Source: Clostridiaceae bacterium AM27-36LB (GTDB taxonomy: Bacteria; Bacillota; Clostridia; Lachnospirales; Lachnospiraceae). From it: a stretch of 64,000 nucleotides of DNA. Where the stretch lies: positions 1 through 64,000 of the forward strand of contig QUJQ01000007.1 in the NCBI GenBank assembly GCA_003480725.1. The letters run 5' to 3'. Shown here one piece after another: positions 1 to 12,602 of the stretch. The stretch's first letter is position 1. Each line of letters starts with the position of its first letter. The translations under genes were made by a program, and so were the position numbers. Under the pieces are notes generated by a model, which worked only from the letters and a program-made list of their open reading frames with translations, was not told where the DNA came from and did not search any database.

Positions 1-64
1 TTCAAAGCACTATTTAATTATCAAGGTTCATGTTCTATCTCGTTGCCTCAGCAGCAACTCTGAT

Positions 65-93
65 ATCTTAACACTTCTTTTTCTTTTTGTCAA
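65..93 (-). promoter_or_regulatory. rRNA-type promoter reading out of the window
   Basis: On the minus strand, TTGACA (88-93) and TAAGAT (65-70) are separated by exactly 17 bases. The AT-rich leader that follows (1-60) resembles the leaders in front of 16S rRNA genes in Lachnospiraceae. I infer that an rRNA operon starts just left of the window; no rRNA sequence itself is visible. Confidence 0.55.
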
Positions 94-148
94 CAACTTT
101 TTTAACTTTTTTTAAAAAGTTTTTTAAGTGGTTGTCCATGAAAAAGAA

Positions 149-236
149 CGGAGAAAGAGGGATTTGAACCCTCGCGCCGGTTGCCCGACCTACACCCTTA
201 GCAGGGGCGCCTCTTCAGCCTCTTGAGTATTTCTCC
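149..236 (-). tRNA. tRNA-Ser (anticodon GCU)
   Basis: The minus strand folds as a class II tRNA. Acceptor GGAGAAA pairs with TTTCTCC, the anticodon loop CTGCTAA gives GCU (codons AGC/AGU), the variable arm is long as in serine tRNAs, and the T-loop is GGTTCAAATC. The length is 88 nt and no CCA is encoded. An A/T-rich hairpin between it and the rRNA-type promoter (about 96-127) may terminate it. Confidence 0.95.
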
Positions 237-270
237 AATTCGCTATTTCCGTAGCGCATTGACTATTATA

Positions 271-987
271 CTAACACTTTGTGTAATTGTCAATCGTTTT
301 TTTAATTTTTTCACTAACAATTTCTGCGATCTCGTGAGTCTTCAACATCTTGTAGTCATCATAGTATAAAGGCTCCAGATAATGTACCTGAACCGTTACC
401 TTTTCGATAGACTTTGTATCAAATGCCTTATAAGAATCGATAATTGCAACCGGTACGATCGGACATTTTGCTTTTGTGGCACTCTTAAAGGAACCTCCCT
501 TGAACTCACCGATCTCATTTCCATTTCTGGATCTGGTGCCTTCCGGGAAGATTAAGAAACTTTTTCCATTCTTCACATCTTCACTGACACTCTGGATCAC
601 CTTCATGGACTGACGGACATCCTCACGATCGATTGCATATGCACCCATTACCTTGAACACCGTTCTTAAAAATCCGATCTTCATGAGCTCTATCTTAGCG
701 ACAATCGAAAAGAATCTGGGAGATGTCTCAATCATTGCCAGCACATCATACAGTCCCTGATGATTTGGAAAGAACATAAAACTGCCTTCTGATGGAATAT
801 TTTCTACTCCATAGGCTTTGATCTCTACATTTCCACCACGGTTGGCATATCCAACGATAGTTTTCAACAATGCCATTTTCTTTTCCACAGGGATACTGTT
901 GGTATGACTTGCATACCAACAGAGTTTCAGATATAACCATGGAACAATGAATATGTTTCTACATACCATCAGAAGGATTCTCTTCAT
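271..987 (-). CDS. plsC: 1-acyl-sn-glycerol-3-phosphate acyltransferase (PlsC family)
   Basis: This is a membrane-associated acyltransferase that adds the second acyl chain to lysophosphatidic acid in phospholipid synthesis. An N-terminal hydrophobic segment is followed by the family block NHQGLYD (NHx4D catalytic pair) and then FPEGTRS, the glycerol-phosphate binding motif. The ATG at 987 is preferred over the longer upstream frame because it has AGGTGG just upstream and gives about 238 residues, normal for PlsC. It overlaps the 3' end of gyrA by about 29 bases, which suggests translational coupling. Substrate preference cannot be told from sequence. Confidence 0.88.
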   Translation of the reverse strand: MKRILLMVCRNIFIVPWLYLKLCWYASHTNSIPVEKKMALLKTIVGYANRGGNVEIKAYGVENIPSEGSFMFFPNHQGLYDVLAMIETSPRFFSIVAKIELMKIGFLRTVFKVMGAYAIDREDVRQSMKVIQSVSEDVKNGKSFLIFPEGTRSRNGNEIGEFKGGSFKSATKAKCPIVPVAIIDSYKAFDTKSIEKVTVQVHYLEPLYYDDYKMLKTHEIAEIVSEKIKKTIDNYTKC

Positions 988-3469
988 CTGATTCCACCTG
1001 CTCTTCCTGATCAGCGCGGACCTGTTCCCGCACTTTTGCAATATTAGCTACTTTAATACCATTCTCAGAATCCACATGCATCAATTTCACACCAGATGTG
1101 ATTCTCTTCAATACAGAGATGCTTGCACAGTCTGTACGGATAACAATACCTTCATTGGTGATCATCATAATCTCATCATCTTCATTGACTGCCTTGGCAC
1201 CAATGACTTTACCTGTCTTTTCTGTGATCTTATAGCATTTCAGACCTTTACCATTACGGTTCTGTGGATGGAACTCAGAGATCAGAGTTCTCTTTCCAAG
1301 ACCATTTTCTGATACGATCAGAAGATATTCTCCCTGAATATCAAGCTGCATGGCAACCACTTCATCGCCTTCATCCAGCTTAATACCAATAACACCCATA
1401 GAGACTCTTCCTGTAATACGGATATCTTTTTCATCAAAACAGATACTCATACCATTCTCAGTCACCAGGATGATCTTACGCTCACCATCTGTTACTTTTA
1501 CTTCGATCAGTTCATCATCGTCACGAAGTACAATTGCCTGCAGACCTGTCTTACGGATATTGTTATAATCAGACATTGGCGTCTTCTTGATCACGCCATT
1601 CTTTGTAGCCATTACCAGATAAGCGTCATCATTCCACTCTTTGATCGGTATCACCGCACTGATCTTCTCGCCTGGCTGCAGATGTAAAAGGTTAATGATC
1701 GCAGTACCCCTTGCGGTTCTTCCTGCTTCCGGGATTTCGTATGCTTTCATACGATATACCCTTCCAAAGCTGGTGAAGAACATCAAATAATTATGGGTCG
1801 TTGACATAAAGATTTCTTCAATGAAATCTTCGTCCAATGTCTGCATACCCTTGATTCCTTTTCCACCTCTGTTCTGGCTGCGGAAATTATCCGGAGTCAT
1901 TCTCTTAATATATCCCAGATGTGTCATGGTAATGACTGTATCGCTGACAGGGATCAGATCCTCCATGTTGATATCAAACTCATCATAGCCAATCTTGGTC
2001 CGACGATCATCCCCATATTTATCAGAGATCAGAGTGATCTCTTCTTTGATCACACCCAGCAATTTTTTTTCATCTGCCAGGATCTCTTTCAAATATTCAA
2101 TACGAGCCATCAATTCTGCATATTCTTTCTCGATCTTGTCACGTTCCAGACCTGTCAGTGCACGCAGACGCATGTCTACAATTGCCTGAGCCTGTACATC
2201 ATCCAGTGCAAACTCTTCAATCAGGGAAGCCTTTGCATCCTGCACATTGGCAGATCCGCGGATGATCTCGATGACACGGTCGATATTATCAAGAGCGATC
2301 AGCAAACCTTTTAAAATATGGGCACGCTCTTCCGCTTTATTTAACTCATATTTGGTTCTTCTGGTAACTACATCTTCCTGGTGTCTCAGATAATACTTTA
2401 ACATATCAAGAAGATTCAGTACTCTTGGCTCATTATTTACCAGAGCCAGCATGATCACGCCAAAGGTATCCTGCAGCTGGGTATGTTTATACAGCTGATT
2501 CAGGATCACATTTGGATTCACATCTTTTCTGAGCTCAATATTGATACGCATTCCTTCACGGCTGGATTCATCCGCAATGTGAGTAATGCCATCAATTCTT
2601 TTATCTTTTACCAGCTCCGCGATTTTCTCGATCAGACGGGCTTTATTTACCATAAACGGAAGCTCTGTAACAACAATACGATTCTTACCGTTTGCCATGG
2701 ATTCGATATTGGTCACAGAACGCACGCGGATCTTGCCCCGGCCGGTTCTGTATGCTTCATTGATACCGGAAGTACCAAGAATCTCCGCACCTGTCGGGAA
2801 ATCCGGTCCTTTTACAATATCAAGGATTTCATCGATTGAGGTATCTCTGTCCTCTTCTACCCGGTTATCAATGATCTTCACAACAGCACCAATAACCTCA
2901 CGAAGATTATGAGGCGGAATATTGGTTGCCATACCAACTGCAATACCAGACGTTCCGTTTACCAGAAGGTTTGGAAATCTGGACGGCAATACAGACGGTT
3001 CTTTCTCCGTCTCATCAAAGTTCGGTACAAAATCAACGGTATCTTTATTGATGTCTGCAAGCATCTCCATGGAAATCTTGCTCAGACGTGCCTCTGTATA
3101 ACGCATGGCCGCCGCGCCGTCTCCATCCACAGAACCAAAGTTTCCATGACCGTCTACCAGAGGATATCTGGTGGACCAGTCCTGTGCCATATTAACAAGT
3201 GCTCCATAGATAGAGCTGTCTCCATGAGGATGGTATTTACCCATGGTATCGCCGACGATACGTGCACATTTTCTATGTGGCTTGTCAGGTCCGTTGTTCA
3301 GCTCGATCATAGAATACAGCACTCGACGCTGTACTGGCTTAAGTCCATCTCTTACATCTGGAAGAGCACGGGCCGCAATAACGCTCATGGCATAATCGAT
3401 ATAGGAGGTCTCCATGGTCTCCTTTAAGTCTACTTCATGAATCTTATCAAAAATATTATCTTCCATCAT
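959..3469 (-). CDS. gyrA: DNA gyrase subunit A
   Basis: This is the breakage-reunion subunit of the A2B2 type II topoisomerase that introduces negative supercoils. The N-terminal winged helix contains [17 protein letters not shown] (quinolone region) and the catalytic tyrosine in [11 protein letters not shown] coiled-coil tower follows, then a C-terminal beta-pinwheel with the GyrA-box-like [10 protein letters not shown] near residues 540-550. At 836 residues it is a typical length. A GGGGAG ribosome site precedes the ATG pair. It follows gyrB by 16 bases in the dnaA-dnaN-yaaA-recF-gyrB-gyrA order. The residue equivalent to E. coli Asp87 is Gly. Confidence 0.98.
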   Translation of the reverse strand: MMEDNIFDKIHEVDLKETMETSYIDYAMSVIAARALPDVRDGLKPVQRRVLYSMIELNNGPDKPHRKCARIVGDTMGKYHPHGDSSIYGALVNMAQDWSTRYPLVDGHGNFGSVDGDGAAAMRYTEARLSKISMEMLADINKDTVDFVPNFDETEKEPSVLPSRFPNLLVNGTSGIAVGMATNIPPHNLREVIGAVVKIIDNRVEEDRDTSIDEILDIVKGPDFPTGAEILGTSGINEAYRTGRGKIRVRSVTNIESMANGKNRIVVTELPFMVNKARLIEKIAELVKDKRIDGITHIADESSREGMRINIELRKDVNPNVILNQLYKHTQLQDTFGVIMLALVNNEPRVLNLLDMLKYYLRHQEDVVTRRTKYELNKAEERAHILKGLLIALDNIDRVIEIIRGSANVQDAKASLIEEFALDDVQAQAIVDMRLRALTGLERDKIEKEYAELMARIEYLKEILADEKKLLGVIKEEITLISDKYGDDRRTKIGYDEFDINMEDLIPVSDTVITMTHLGYIKRMTPDNFRSQNRGGKGIKGMQTLDEDFIEEIFMSTTHNYLMFFTSFGRVYRMKAYEIPEAGRTARGTAIINLLHLQPGEKISAVIPIKEWNDDAYLVMATKNGVIKKTPMSDYNNIRKTGLQAIVLRDDDELIEVKVTDGERKIILVTENGMSICFDEKDIRITGRVSMGVIGIKLDEGDEVVAMQLDIQGEYLLIVSENGLGKRTLISEFHPQNRNGKGLKCYKITEKTGKVIGAKAVNEDDEIMMITNEGIVIRTDCASISVLKRITSGVKLMHVDSENGIKVANIAKVREQVRADQEEQVESDEENPSDGM

Positions 3470-3485
3470 TTACTCCCCATATCCG

Positions 3486-6502
<3,017 letters not shown>

Positions 6503-6517
6503 AACTGCATGCAACCA

Positions 6518-6727
6518 TTACTTTACGATTCTGATGGTCTCGCCTTCATAGGTAATCACATCACCATCATAAAGTTTCTTTCCTCTCTGATATTCCGTCT
6601 CGCCATTCACTTTGACACGTCCATCCTGGATCACAAACTTTGCATCCACGCCAGAACCTACAGAACCGGCAGCTTTCAGTGCCTGGCCAAGTTTAATATA
6701 ATCTTCTCTCAATTTAATCTCTGACAT
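6518..6727 (-). CDS. yaaA: S4-domain RNA-binding protein YaaA
   Basis: A 69-residue protein consisting of one S4 RNA-binding fold (LGQALKAAGSVGSG, then DGRVKVNGETEYQRGKK). It is the small S4 protein found between dnaN and recF in most Firmicutes, where ribosome-assembly roles have been proposed. It starts 13 bases after dnaN and ends just before recF, so it belongs to the same operon. The exact cellular role is unresolved for the family. Confidence 0.93.
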   Translation of the reverse strand: MSEIKLREDYIKLGQALKAAGSVGSGVDAKFVIQDGRVKVNGETEYQRGKKLYDGDVITYEGETIRIVK

Positions 6728-6739
6728 ATCTGTCTCCTT

Positions 6740-7852
6740 CTAGTTTACTGCAGTATTAAAGTTTACAGGCAGGATCAGATATACATATTTCTGCTCATCA
6801 TCTTTAATGTAGCAGGGTGCTTTTGGATTCACCATATAAATAGTCACATTTTCATCATCAATGACACGAAGTGCATCGATCAGGAACTTTGGATTGAATC
6901 CGATCATAATGTCTTTTCCTGTTTTTTCAATATCAATATCTTCCTGCATAGAACCTAATTGAGACTGGATATTGATCTCCATGTTGTCATCACTGATTCT
7001 TAAAATGATCGGCTTTTTATCTCCTTCTTTTACCAGAAGAGTTGCACGGTCGATACAGCTTAGAAGTTCTTTTTTATTGATAATAAATTTAGTTTCATAA
7101 TCGCTGGAAAGCATCTGATTAATTTTGAAATACTCACCTTCGATCAGTCTGGATACAACCGTTGTTGCATCAAACTCGAACACAATATGATTTCCAGTAA
7201 AGAAGATGCGTACTTCATCTTCCGTCTCACCGGATAAAATCTTGCTGATCTCCTGCAATGATTTACCTGGAACGATTACTTTGTGATCCGGATAATCTTC
7301 TTTTAACTGTACATTACGGATAGAAATACGGTGTCCATCCAGAGATACCACTTTCAGCTCATTATTATGAACTTCAAAAAGTTCACCGGTCATCAGCTTG
7401 TTGTTCTCATTATCTGCAATAGAAAAGATGGTCTGACGGATAAGCTCTTTCAGCGTAAACTGAGAAAGGGTCAGATAATCCGTTTTCTCAATGTAAGGCA
7501 GATAGGAGAAGTCCTCTCCTGATTTTCCAGAAATATGAAAATTTGCTTTCTCACAATTAATAGAAATCTGGAAGTTCTTATCGCTTTCGATGGTAACATC
7601 ATTGTCCGGTAGTTTTCGGACGATCTCAGAAAATACTTTTGCATCAATGGCAACAATTCCTTTTTCTGCAATTGTACCTTCTACTTTTGTCTCAATACCA
7701 AGTTCCATATCGTTAGCAGTAAATTTAATCTCATTAGTAGAAGCGTCGATCAGAATGCATTCCAGAATCGACATTGTTGTTTTAGAAGGAACTGCCTTGG
7801 ATACAATATTAACTCCCTTCAGCAGATTCGCTTTTGAACAGGTCAATTTCAT
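6740..7852 (-). CDS. dnaN: DNA polymerase III beta subunit (sliding clamp)
   Basis: The ring-shaped processivity clamp of the replicative polymerase. Its 370 residues cover the three repeated clamp domains. The N-terminus MKLTCSKANLLKGVNIVSKA and the C-terminal VYLILPVNF are typical. A ribosome site (GAAAGGAG) precedes the ATG. It follows dnaA across a 306-base spacer that holds DnaA-box-like sites. Confidence 0.97.
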   Translation of the reverse strand: MKLTCSKANLLKGVNIVSKAVPSKTTMSILECILIDASTNEIKFTANDMELGIETKVEGTIAEKGIVAIDAKVFSEIVRKLPDNDVTIESDKNFQISINCEKANFHISGKSGEDFSYLPYIEKTDYLTLSQFTLKELIRQTIFSIADNENNKLMTGELFEVHNNELKVVSLDGHRISIRNVQLKEDYPDHKVIVPGKSLQEISKILSGETEDEVRIFFTGNHIVFEFDATTVVSRLIEGEYFKINQMLSSDYETKFIINKKELLSCIDRATLLVKEGDKKPIILRISDDNMEINIQSQLGSMQEDIDIEKTGKDIMIGFNPKFLIDALRVIDDENVTIYMVNPKAPCYIKDDEQKYVYLILPVNFNTAVN

Positions 7853-8158
7853 GTGTATAACTCCTTTCGTGGTTGTGTCCGTTTATTTTAGGGTGTAAAT
7901 CAGTCTTATTAGTAATAGGGGCTGTGGATTTGTGCATAAGTCCAAAAAGCCTTATGGATAAAGCAAAAAATAAAAATGAAACCATGTGGAAATATACCCT
8001 GAGGCATGTTTAAAAACGGATTGTTTTCAACATCCTCGAAAATGTTATAAACTTTTCCACATATTATCTACATGATATTCACATTAAAATGTTTATAATG
8101 GATATGAGTTTTTTCCTATTATATAGAAAACACGAAATCAACATATCCACACAGGTGT
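7853..8158. other. dnaA-dnaN spacer, probable part of bipartite oriC
   Basis: This 306-base AT-rich spacer has no gene. It holds near-consensus DnaA boxes (consensus TTATCCACA): TTATCTACA at 8064-8072, ATATCCACA at 8143-8151, and the minus-strand box TTATGCACA at 7931-7939. There are further TGTGGA partial matches near 7923 and 7984. Together with the boxes upstream of dnaA this matches the bipartite origins of Firmicutes. The unwinding element cannot be fixed by eye. Confidence 0.7.
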
Positions 8159-9541
8159 TTATGAGCTCAGTTTTTTGCGTATAATATCAATGTTGTTCTT
8201 TAAGCTTCCATCGTTTGCCTGAAGCTGTTTACGAACTTTACCATCTCCGTTGATGATCGTAGAGTGGTCACGGTTACCAAGCAGAATACCGATTGCTTTA
8301 TATGGAGTATCTGTGATCTCACGGCAAAGGTACATCACGACCTGACGAGGTGTGACGATCTCAGCATTACGTTTACCACCAATGATATCGCTGACAGAGA
8401 TGCCATAATGTTCAGCAACCACTTCAAGAATGACCTGAGGAGTCACTTCACGTTTCTGGTTCGGAGAGATAATATCTTTTAATACCTCTTCTGCCATGGA
8501 AATATTGATTTCCCTTTTTTCCAGATTGGACAGAGCAACCAGCTTGTTAAGGGCACCTTCCAGCTCACGGATATTGGATTTGATATTTGTTGCAATATAA
8601 CGGATGACTTCATCATCAATATTGTAGCCGTCCAGCTCCTCTTTTTTACGAAGGATCGCCATTCTGGTCTCGTAATCAGGGGAGGAAATATCAGCAATGA
8701 GACCCCATTCAAATCTGGACTGGAGTCTGGCTTCCAGTGTTTCCATATCTTTTGGCGGACGGTCACTGGAGATGATGATCTGTTTATTTGCACTGTGCAG
8801 TGCATTAAATGTGTGGAAGAATTCTTCCTGGGTACTTTCTTTTCCGATAATGAACTGAACGTCGTCAATCAGCAGGACATCAATATTCCGGTATTTTTCA
8901 CGGAAAGCAGTCATACTGTTGTTATTTCCGTTACGAATGGAATCGATCAGTTCATTGGTAAATACTTCAGATGTCACATAGAGGACTTTCTTTGTAGGGT
9001 CCTGCTGAAGGATATAGTGGGCAACGGAATGCATCAGATGGGTCTTACCCAGTCCAACACCTCCATATAAGAACAGCGGATTATATTCTTTACCCGGAGA
9101 TTCCGCAACTGCCAGCGCTGCGGCATGGGCAAACCGGTTATTGCTGCCGATGACAAAGGTGTCAAAGGTATATCTGGGATTCAGATTGGTCTTCTGTTCT
9201 TCAGCAACCTTAGGAGCGGGAGCTGCCGCTGCCTTTTTCGGTGTTTCCGGTTCTAATGGTTTTTCTTTGAGGGCCTCATCTTCTGTGATGATCCTGATCT
9301 CGTATTCCTCGCCCATGGCTTCTGCTACAGCTACATAGAGAAAGGTCTTATATTTATTTTCCACATATGTGGCTGCCTGTTCAAATGGTGCTGTGATCTT
9401 CAGTATATTGCCTTCTATACGGAACACTTTCAGGGGAAGAAGCCATGTTTTGAAAGCCACGTTCGATAATTCGTTATCGTCGCGGATCGATTCCAGGATC
9501 TTATCCCATTTTTCTTTTAAGAGCTCCAATTGCGTATCCAT
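8159..9541 (-). CDS. dnaA: Chromosomal replication initiator protein DnaA
   Basis: The AAA+ initiator that binds DnaA boxes and melts oriC. Domain I lies at the N-terminus (about 1-85) and a variable Glu/Pro/Ala-rich linker follows. The AAA+ core has Walker A GGVGLGKTHL and Walker B LLIDDVQFI. Domain IV carries the helix-turn-helix signature (GILLGNRDHSTII). Its 460 residues are normal. GGAGAT precedes the ATG and a sigma-A type promoter lies upstream. Confidence 0.98.
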   Translation of the reverse strand: MDTQLELLKEKWDKILESIRDDNELSNVAFKTWLLPLKVFRIEGNILKITAPFEQAATYVENKYKTFLYVAVAEAMGEEYEIRIITEDEALKEKPLEPETPKKAAAAPAPKVAEEQKTNLNPRYTFDTFVIGSNNRFAHAAALAVAESPGKEYNPLFLYGGVGLGKTHLMHSVAHYILQQDPTKKVLYVTSEVFTNELIDSIRNGNNNSMTAFREKYRNIDVLLIDDVQFIIGKESTQEEFFHTFNALHSANKQIIISSDRPPKDMETLEARLQSRFEWGLIADISSPDYETRMAILRKKEELDGYNIDDEVIRYIATNIKSNIRELEGALNKLVALSNLEKREINISMAEEVLKDIISPNQKREVTPQVILEVVAEHYGISVSDIIGGKRNAEIVTPRQVVMYLCREITDTPYKAIGILLGNRDHSTIINGDGKVRKQLQANDGSLKNNIDIIRKKLSS

Positions 9542-9591
9542 AATACCTTATCTCCTGCATCTATATATATTTAGCTAATCTCTCAAACTAA

Positions 9592-9620
9592 ATAATATAA
9601 TAATCCGGGGAAAATATCAA
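9592..9620 (-). promoter_or_regulatory. dnaA promoter (predicted)
   Basis: The minus strand has TTGATA (9615-9620), a 17-base spacer and TATTAT (9592-9597), about 50 bases upstream of the dnaA start. It sits beside the DnaA boxes, so autoregulation by DnaA is plausible. Confidence 0.55.
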
Positions 9621-9655
9621 TAACAAAAAAGGCTGGAAAGAGACATATCCACCAT

Positions 9656-9688
9656 TTATCCACATTTTATCCACATTACTGTGTATAA
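9656..9688. other. DnaA-box cluster, main oriC side
   Basis: Two perfect TTATCCACA boxes lie 11 bases apart (9656-9664 and 9667-9675), followed by an inverted box TTATACACA (9680-9688, minus strand). They lie in the divergent dnaA-rpmH spacer where replication direction and gene orientation switch, which supports this as the origin. Confidence 0.85.
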
Positions 9689-9719
9689 CTTTTTTTGCCT
9701 TAAAAAATGCGAAAATAGC

Positions 9720-9748
9720 TTGACTTACAAGGATTCTATGAGTATACT
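9720..9748 (+). promoter_or_regulatory. rpmH promoter (predicted)
   Basis: TTGACT (9720-9725), a 17-base spacer and TATACT (9743-9748) form a good sigma-A promoter about 57 bases before the rpmH start. Confidence 0.7.
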
Positions 9749-9805
9749 TGAAATAGTGTTTTTTAACATATGGAAGATTGGGAAAAGTAAGGAGGTGCCC
9801 GCATT

Positions 9806-9940
9806 ATGAAAATGACATTTCAGCCCAAGAAACGTTCCAGAGCGAAAGTTCATGGTTTCAGAGCTAGAATGAGTACTCCAGGCGGAAGAAAAGTTTTAGC
9901 AGCTAGAAGATTAAAAGGAAGAAAGCAGTTATCAGCGTAG
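9806..9940 (+). CDS. rpmH: 50S ribosomal protein L34
   Basis: A 44-residue, strongly basic large-subunit protein ([18 protein letters not shown], then [19 protein letters not shown]) matching the L34 family along its whole length. GGAGGTG lies 8 bases before the ATG. It is the first gene of the rightward rpmH-rnpA-yidD-yidC-khpB cluster that flanks oriC in most Firmicutes. Confidence 0.98.
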   Translation: MKMTFQPKKRSRAKVHGFRARMSTPGGRKVLAARRLKGRKQLSA

Positions 9941-9964
9941 GCCGCATATTTGTGGCCTTTTCTT
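9939..9964 (+). terminator. Hairpin after rpmH
   Basis: AGGCCGC and GTGGCCT pair around a six-base loop and are followed by TTTCTT. It probably attenuates readthrough so that rpmH is expressed above rnpA. Confidence 0.55.
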
Positions 9965-9987
9965 CTAGGCTTTTATAAGGAGAACGG

Positions 9988-10323
9988 ATGAAATTTTCAG
10001 AGTCGCTGAAACGAAATTCTGATTTCCAGAGGGTGTACAGAGAAGGAAAGTCCTATGCAAACCGCTATCTTGTTCTGTATGTGCTTCAAAATCAGACAGA
10101 GCGCAATCGACTGGGAATATCAGTCAGCAAAAAGGTAGGCAACAGTGTTGTCCGACACAGAATGGCCCGGCTGATCCGGGAAAGCTACAGACTACAGGAA
10201 GACATGTTCAATAGTGGTTTGGACATGGTAGTCGTCACAAGAAAGAATGCAGTGAATTGTTCCTGTCAGGAGATTACCAGTGCGCTGCTTCACTTGGGAA
10301 AACTTCAAGGTGTATTAAAATGA
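9988..10323 (+). CDS. rnpA: Ribonuclease P protein component
   Basis: The protein subunit of RNase P, which helps the RNA subunit trim tRNA 5' leaders. The 111 residues include the conserved basic motif [20 protein letters not shown], the RNR signature of the family. AAGGAGA precedes the ATG. Its stop overlaps the yidD start in an ATGA arrangement. Confidence 0.97.
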   Translation: MKFSESLKRNSDFQRVYREGKSYANRYLVLYVLQNQTERNRLGISVSKKVGNSVVRHRMARLIRESYRLQEDMFNSGLDMVVVTRKNAVNCSCQEITSALLHLGKLQGVLK

Positions 10324-10529
10324 AAACGATATTAATCTATCTGATTCGATTTTATCAAAAATATTTATCACCGTTAAAAAGCACAAAATGCCCTTATTAT
10401 CCAACCTGCTCACAGTACGGTCTGGAGGCAGTCCAGAAGTACGGAGCAGTCAGGGGCGGTTTATTGGCACTATGGCGGATCTTAAGATGTAATCCATTTT
10501 CCAGGGGAGGTTATGATCCGGTACCATAA
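10320..10529 (+). CDS. yidD: Membrane protein insertion efficiency factor YidD
   Basis: A 69-residue protein with the YidD signature: [21 protein letters not shown] and [13 protein letters not shown]. It helps YidC insert inner-membrane proteins. The ATG at 10320 overlaps the rnpA stop, so it is translationally coupled. A longer in-frame reading into rnpA lacks a ribosome site and was not chosen. Confidence 0.95.
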   Translation: MKTILIYLIRFYQKYLSPLKSTKCPYYPTCSQYGLEAVQKYGAVRGGLLALWRILRCNPFSRGGYDPVP

Positions 10530-10545
10530 TTGAAGGAGGACTATT

Positions 10546-11808
10546 TTGACAGGTATTTTATTAACACAGAACGGTACGCCAATTATTGGGGATGTTGCGA
10601 AGCTCATGGGATGGATCATGAACGCATTATTTAATTTTCTGGATGGCGTATTTGGTATACAGAATATTGGTCTGTGTATCATCTTATTTACGATTATTAT
10701 TTATCTTCTGATGCTGCCGCTTACCATCAAGCAGCAGAAATTCTCTAAATTCTCTGCAAAGATGAATCCGGAGCTGACTGCAATCAGAAAGAAGTATGAA
10801 AATAAAAAAGATGAAGCTTCTATGATGGCAATGAATGAGGAGACAAAAGCTGTTTATGCAAAATACGGCGTATCTCCGACGGGAAGCTGTGTACAGCTTT
10901 TGATTCAGATGCCGATCCTGCTTGCACTGTATCAGGTAATCATGAGAGTGCCGGCATATGTAAGTGGTGTAAAAGAAGTATTTACAGAGCTTTCTTCTCA
11001 GATCCTTGCAGCTGGCGGTTCTGATTTTATGCAGGAACTGGCAAAGAACGGCGCAATGAGTGCATATGTTGGGAAAGATTTTGCTCAGCAGAATACGATC
11101 ATTGATGTATTGTATCGTCTGCAGGAGACAGGAAAAGCAACCTGGCAGATGCTGGCTGATCATTTTCCTGAGATGGATAGTCTGATCGATACTACACATG
11201 CATCCATCAATCATATGAATGATTTTATTCTGATCAATATTTCGAACTCACCGATGAATATGATCAAGGCTGGTATTTCCACTGGTGCATTTCTGATGGT
11301 ACTTGGAGCAATTCTTGTACCGGTGCTTGCTGCTTTGACTCAGTGGCTCAACTTTAAGATGATGCCGCAGCAGTCTGCAGGTGATTCTAATATGGATAAT
11401 ACTATGAAGTCCATGAACATGATGATGCCGCTCATGTCTGCATGGTTCTGTCTGACTCTTCCTGCTGGTATGGGTCTGTACTGGATCATGGGTGCTGTTG
11501 TAAGAGGTATTCAGCAGTGGGCTATCAATAAACATCTGGATAAGCTTGATATTGACGCGATCATGAAAGCCAACATGGAAAAGAATATCCGTCTGAGAGA
11601 GAAGAATGGTCTTCCGCCTCAGAAAGTAAATGATATTGCTAAGACCAATGTGAAAGCAATTGACAAGACAAAAAAACATATGACAGAAGAAGAACGTAAA
11701 GAGGCAATGGAAGCGTCTACCAATTATTATAAGAACGCAGATAAGCCAGGAAGTCTTGCTTCTAAAGCAGCTATGGTTGCTAAATATAACGAAAAGTCAA
11801 AAAAATAG
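10546..11808 (+). CDS. yidC: Membrane insertase YidC/Oxa1
   Basis: This polytopic membrane protein inserts and folds membrane proteins alone or with SecYEG. A first membrane segment is followed by LFTIIIYLLMLPLTIKQQK, a cytoplasmic loop, and later hydrophobic segments around PILLALYQVIM and GMGLYWIMGAVV. The charged C-terminal tail may bind ribosomes. Its 420 residues are long for a Gram-positive form because of an extended periplasmic loop (about 135-230). The start is a TTG placed 5 bases after GGAGGA. Confidence 0.95.
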   Translation: MTGILLTQNGTPIIGDVAKLMGWIMNALFNFLDGVFGIQNIGLCIILFTIIIYLLMLPLTIKQQKFSKFSAKMNPELTAIRKKYENKKDEASMMAMNEETKAVYAKYGVSPTGSCVQLLIQMPILLALYQVIMRVPAYVSGVKEVFTELSSQILAAGGSDFMQELAKNGAMSAYVGKDFAQQNTIIDVLYRLQETGKATWQMLADHFPEMDSLIDTTHASINHMNDFILINISNSPMNMIKAGISTGAFLMVLGAILVPVLAALTQWLNFKMMPQQSAGDSNMDNTMKSMNMMMPLMSAWFCLTLPAGMGLYWIMGAVVRGIQQWAINKHLDKLDIDAIMKANMEKNIRLREKNGLPPQKVNDIAKTNVKAIDKTKKHMTEEERKEAMEASTNYYKNADKPGSLASKAAMVAKYNEKSKK

Positions 11809-11822
11809 GGGGATAAATCGGT

Positions 11823-12551
11823 ATGGAGTACAGAGAGTTTACTGGAAAAACAGTTGAAGATGCCGTTATGGAAGCAGCAATTAAGCTTGAGACTACTTCT
11901 GATAAGCTTGATTATGAGATCCTTGAAAAAGGAAGCAGCGGATTCCTTGGAATCGGAAGCAAACCAGCAAAGATCAAAGCTCGCAAGCTGATGGAAACGG
12001 TTGATCGTGTGGAAGAGTTTCTGGCAGACGTATTCGCAGCAATGCAGATCGATGCAAAGATCGAGATTACTGAGAATAAAGAAGAAAATACCATGAACGT
12101 TGATCTGTCCGGTGAAGACATGGGTGTGCTGATTGGTAAGAGAGGACAGACACTGGATTCTCTTCAGTATCTTGCAAGCCTGGTTGCAAACAAGGGTGAA
12201 GAAGAATATGTTCGTGTAAAAGTGGATACTGAGAACTATCGTCAGAGAAGAAAAGATACTCTTGAGAACCTGGCAAAGAATATTGCTTCCAAAGTAAGAA
12301 GAACCGGAAGAGCAGTTGTTCTTGAGCCGATGAATCCTTACGAGAGAAGAGTGATCCACTCTGCATTACAGGCAGATCGCTATGTGGAGACTCACAGCGA
12401 AGGAGAAGAGCCGTTCCGTAAAGTGGTAGTTACCTTGAAAGACGGAGTAAAGGTTCGTGATAATCATAATAACAACCGTCGTCGATATGGCAACAGCCGT
12501 GGCGGTTCAAGAAACAGTCACTTTGAGAAAAGAACCGGAGGACGCGAATAA
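11823..12551 (+). CDS. khpB: RNA-binding protein KhpB (Jag/SpoIIIJ-associated)
   Basis: Domains in order are a Jag-N domain (MEYREFTGKTVEDAV, then EKGSSGFLGIGSKPAK), a KH domain (MGVLIGKRGQTLDSLQYL) and an R3H domain (NPYERRVIHSAL). The tail is rich in Arg, Asn and Gly. KhpB with KhpA binds RNA and affects cell elongation in Gram-positives. It follows yidC by 14 bases, the usual arrangement. Confidence 0.95.
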   Translation: MEYREFTGKTVEDAVMEAAIKLETTSDKLDYEILEKGSSGFLGIGSKPAKIKARKLMETVDRVEEFLADVFAAMQIDAKIEITENKEENTMNVDLSGEDMGVLIGKRGQTLDSLQYLASLVANKGEEEYVRVKVDTENYRQRRKDTLENLAKNIASKVRRTGRAVVLEPMNPYERRVIHSALQADRYVETHSEGEEPFRKVVVTLKDGVKVRDNHNNNRRRYGNSRGGSRNSHFEKRTGGRE

Positions 12552-12602
12552 GCGTCCTCTTTCTTTTTCTGGAAACCAGCAGTAAAACAGAGGAGTTTTT
12601 CT

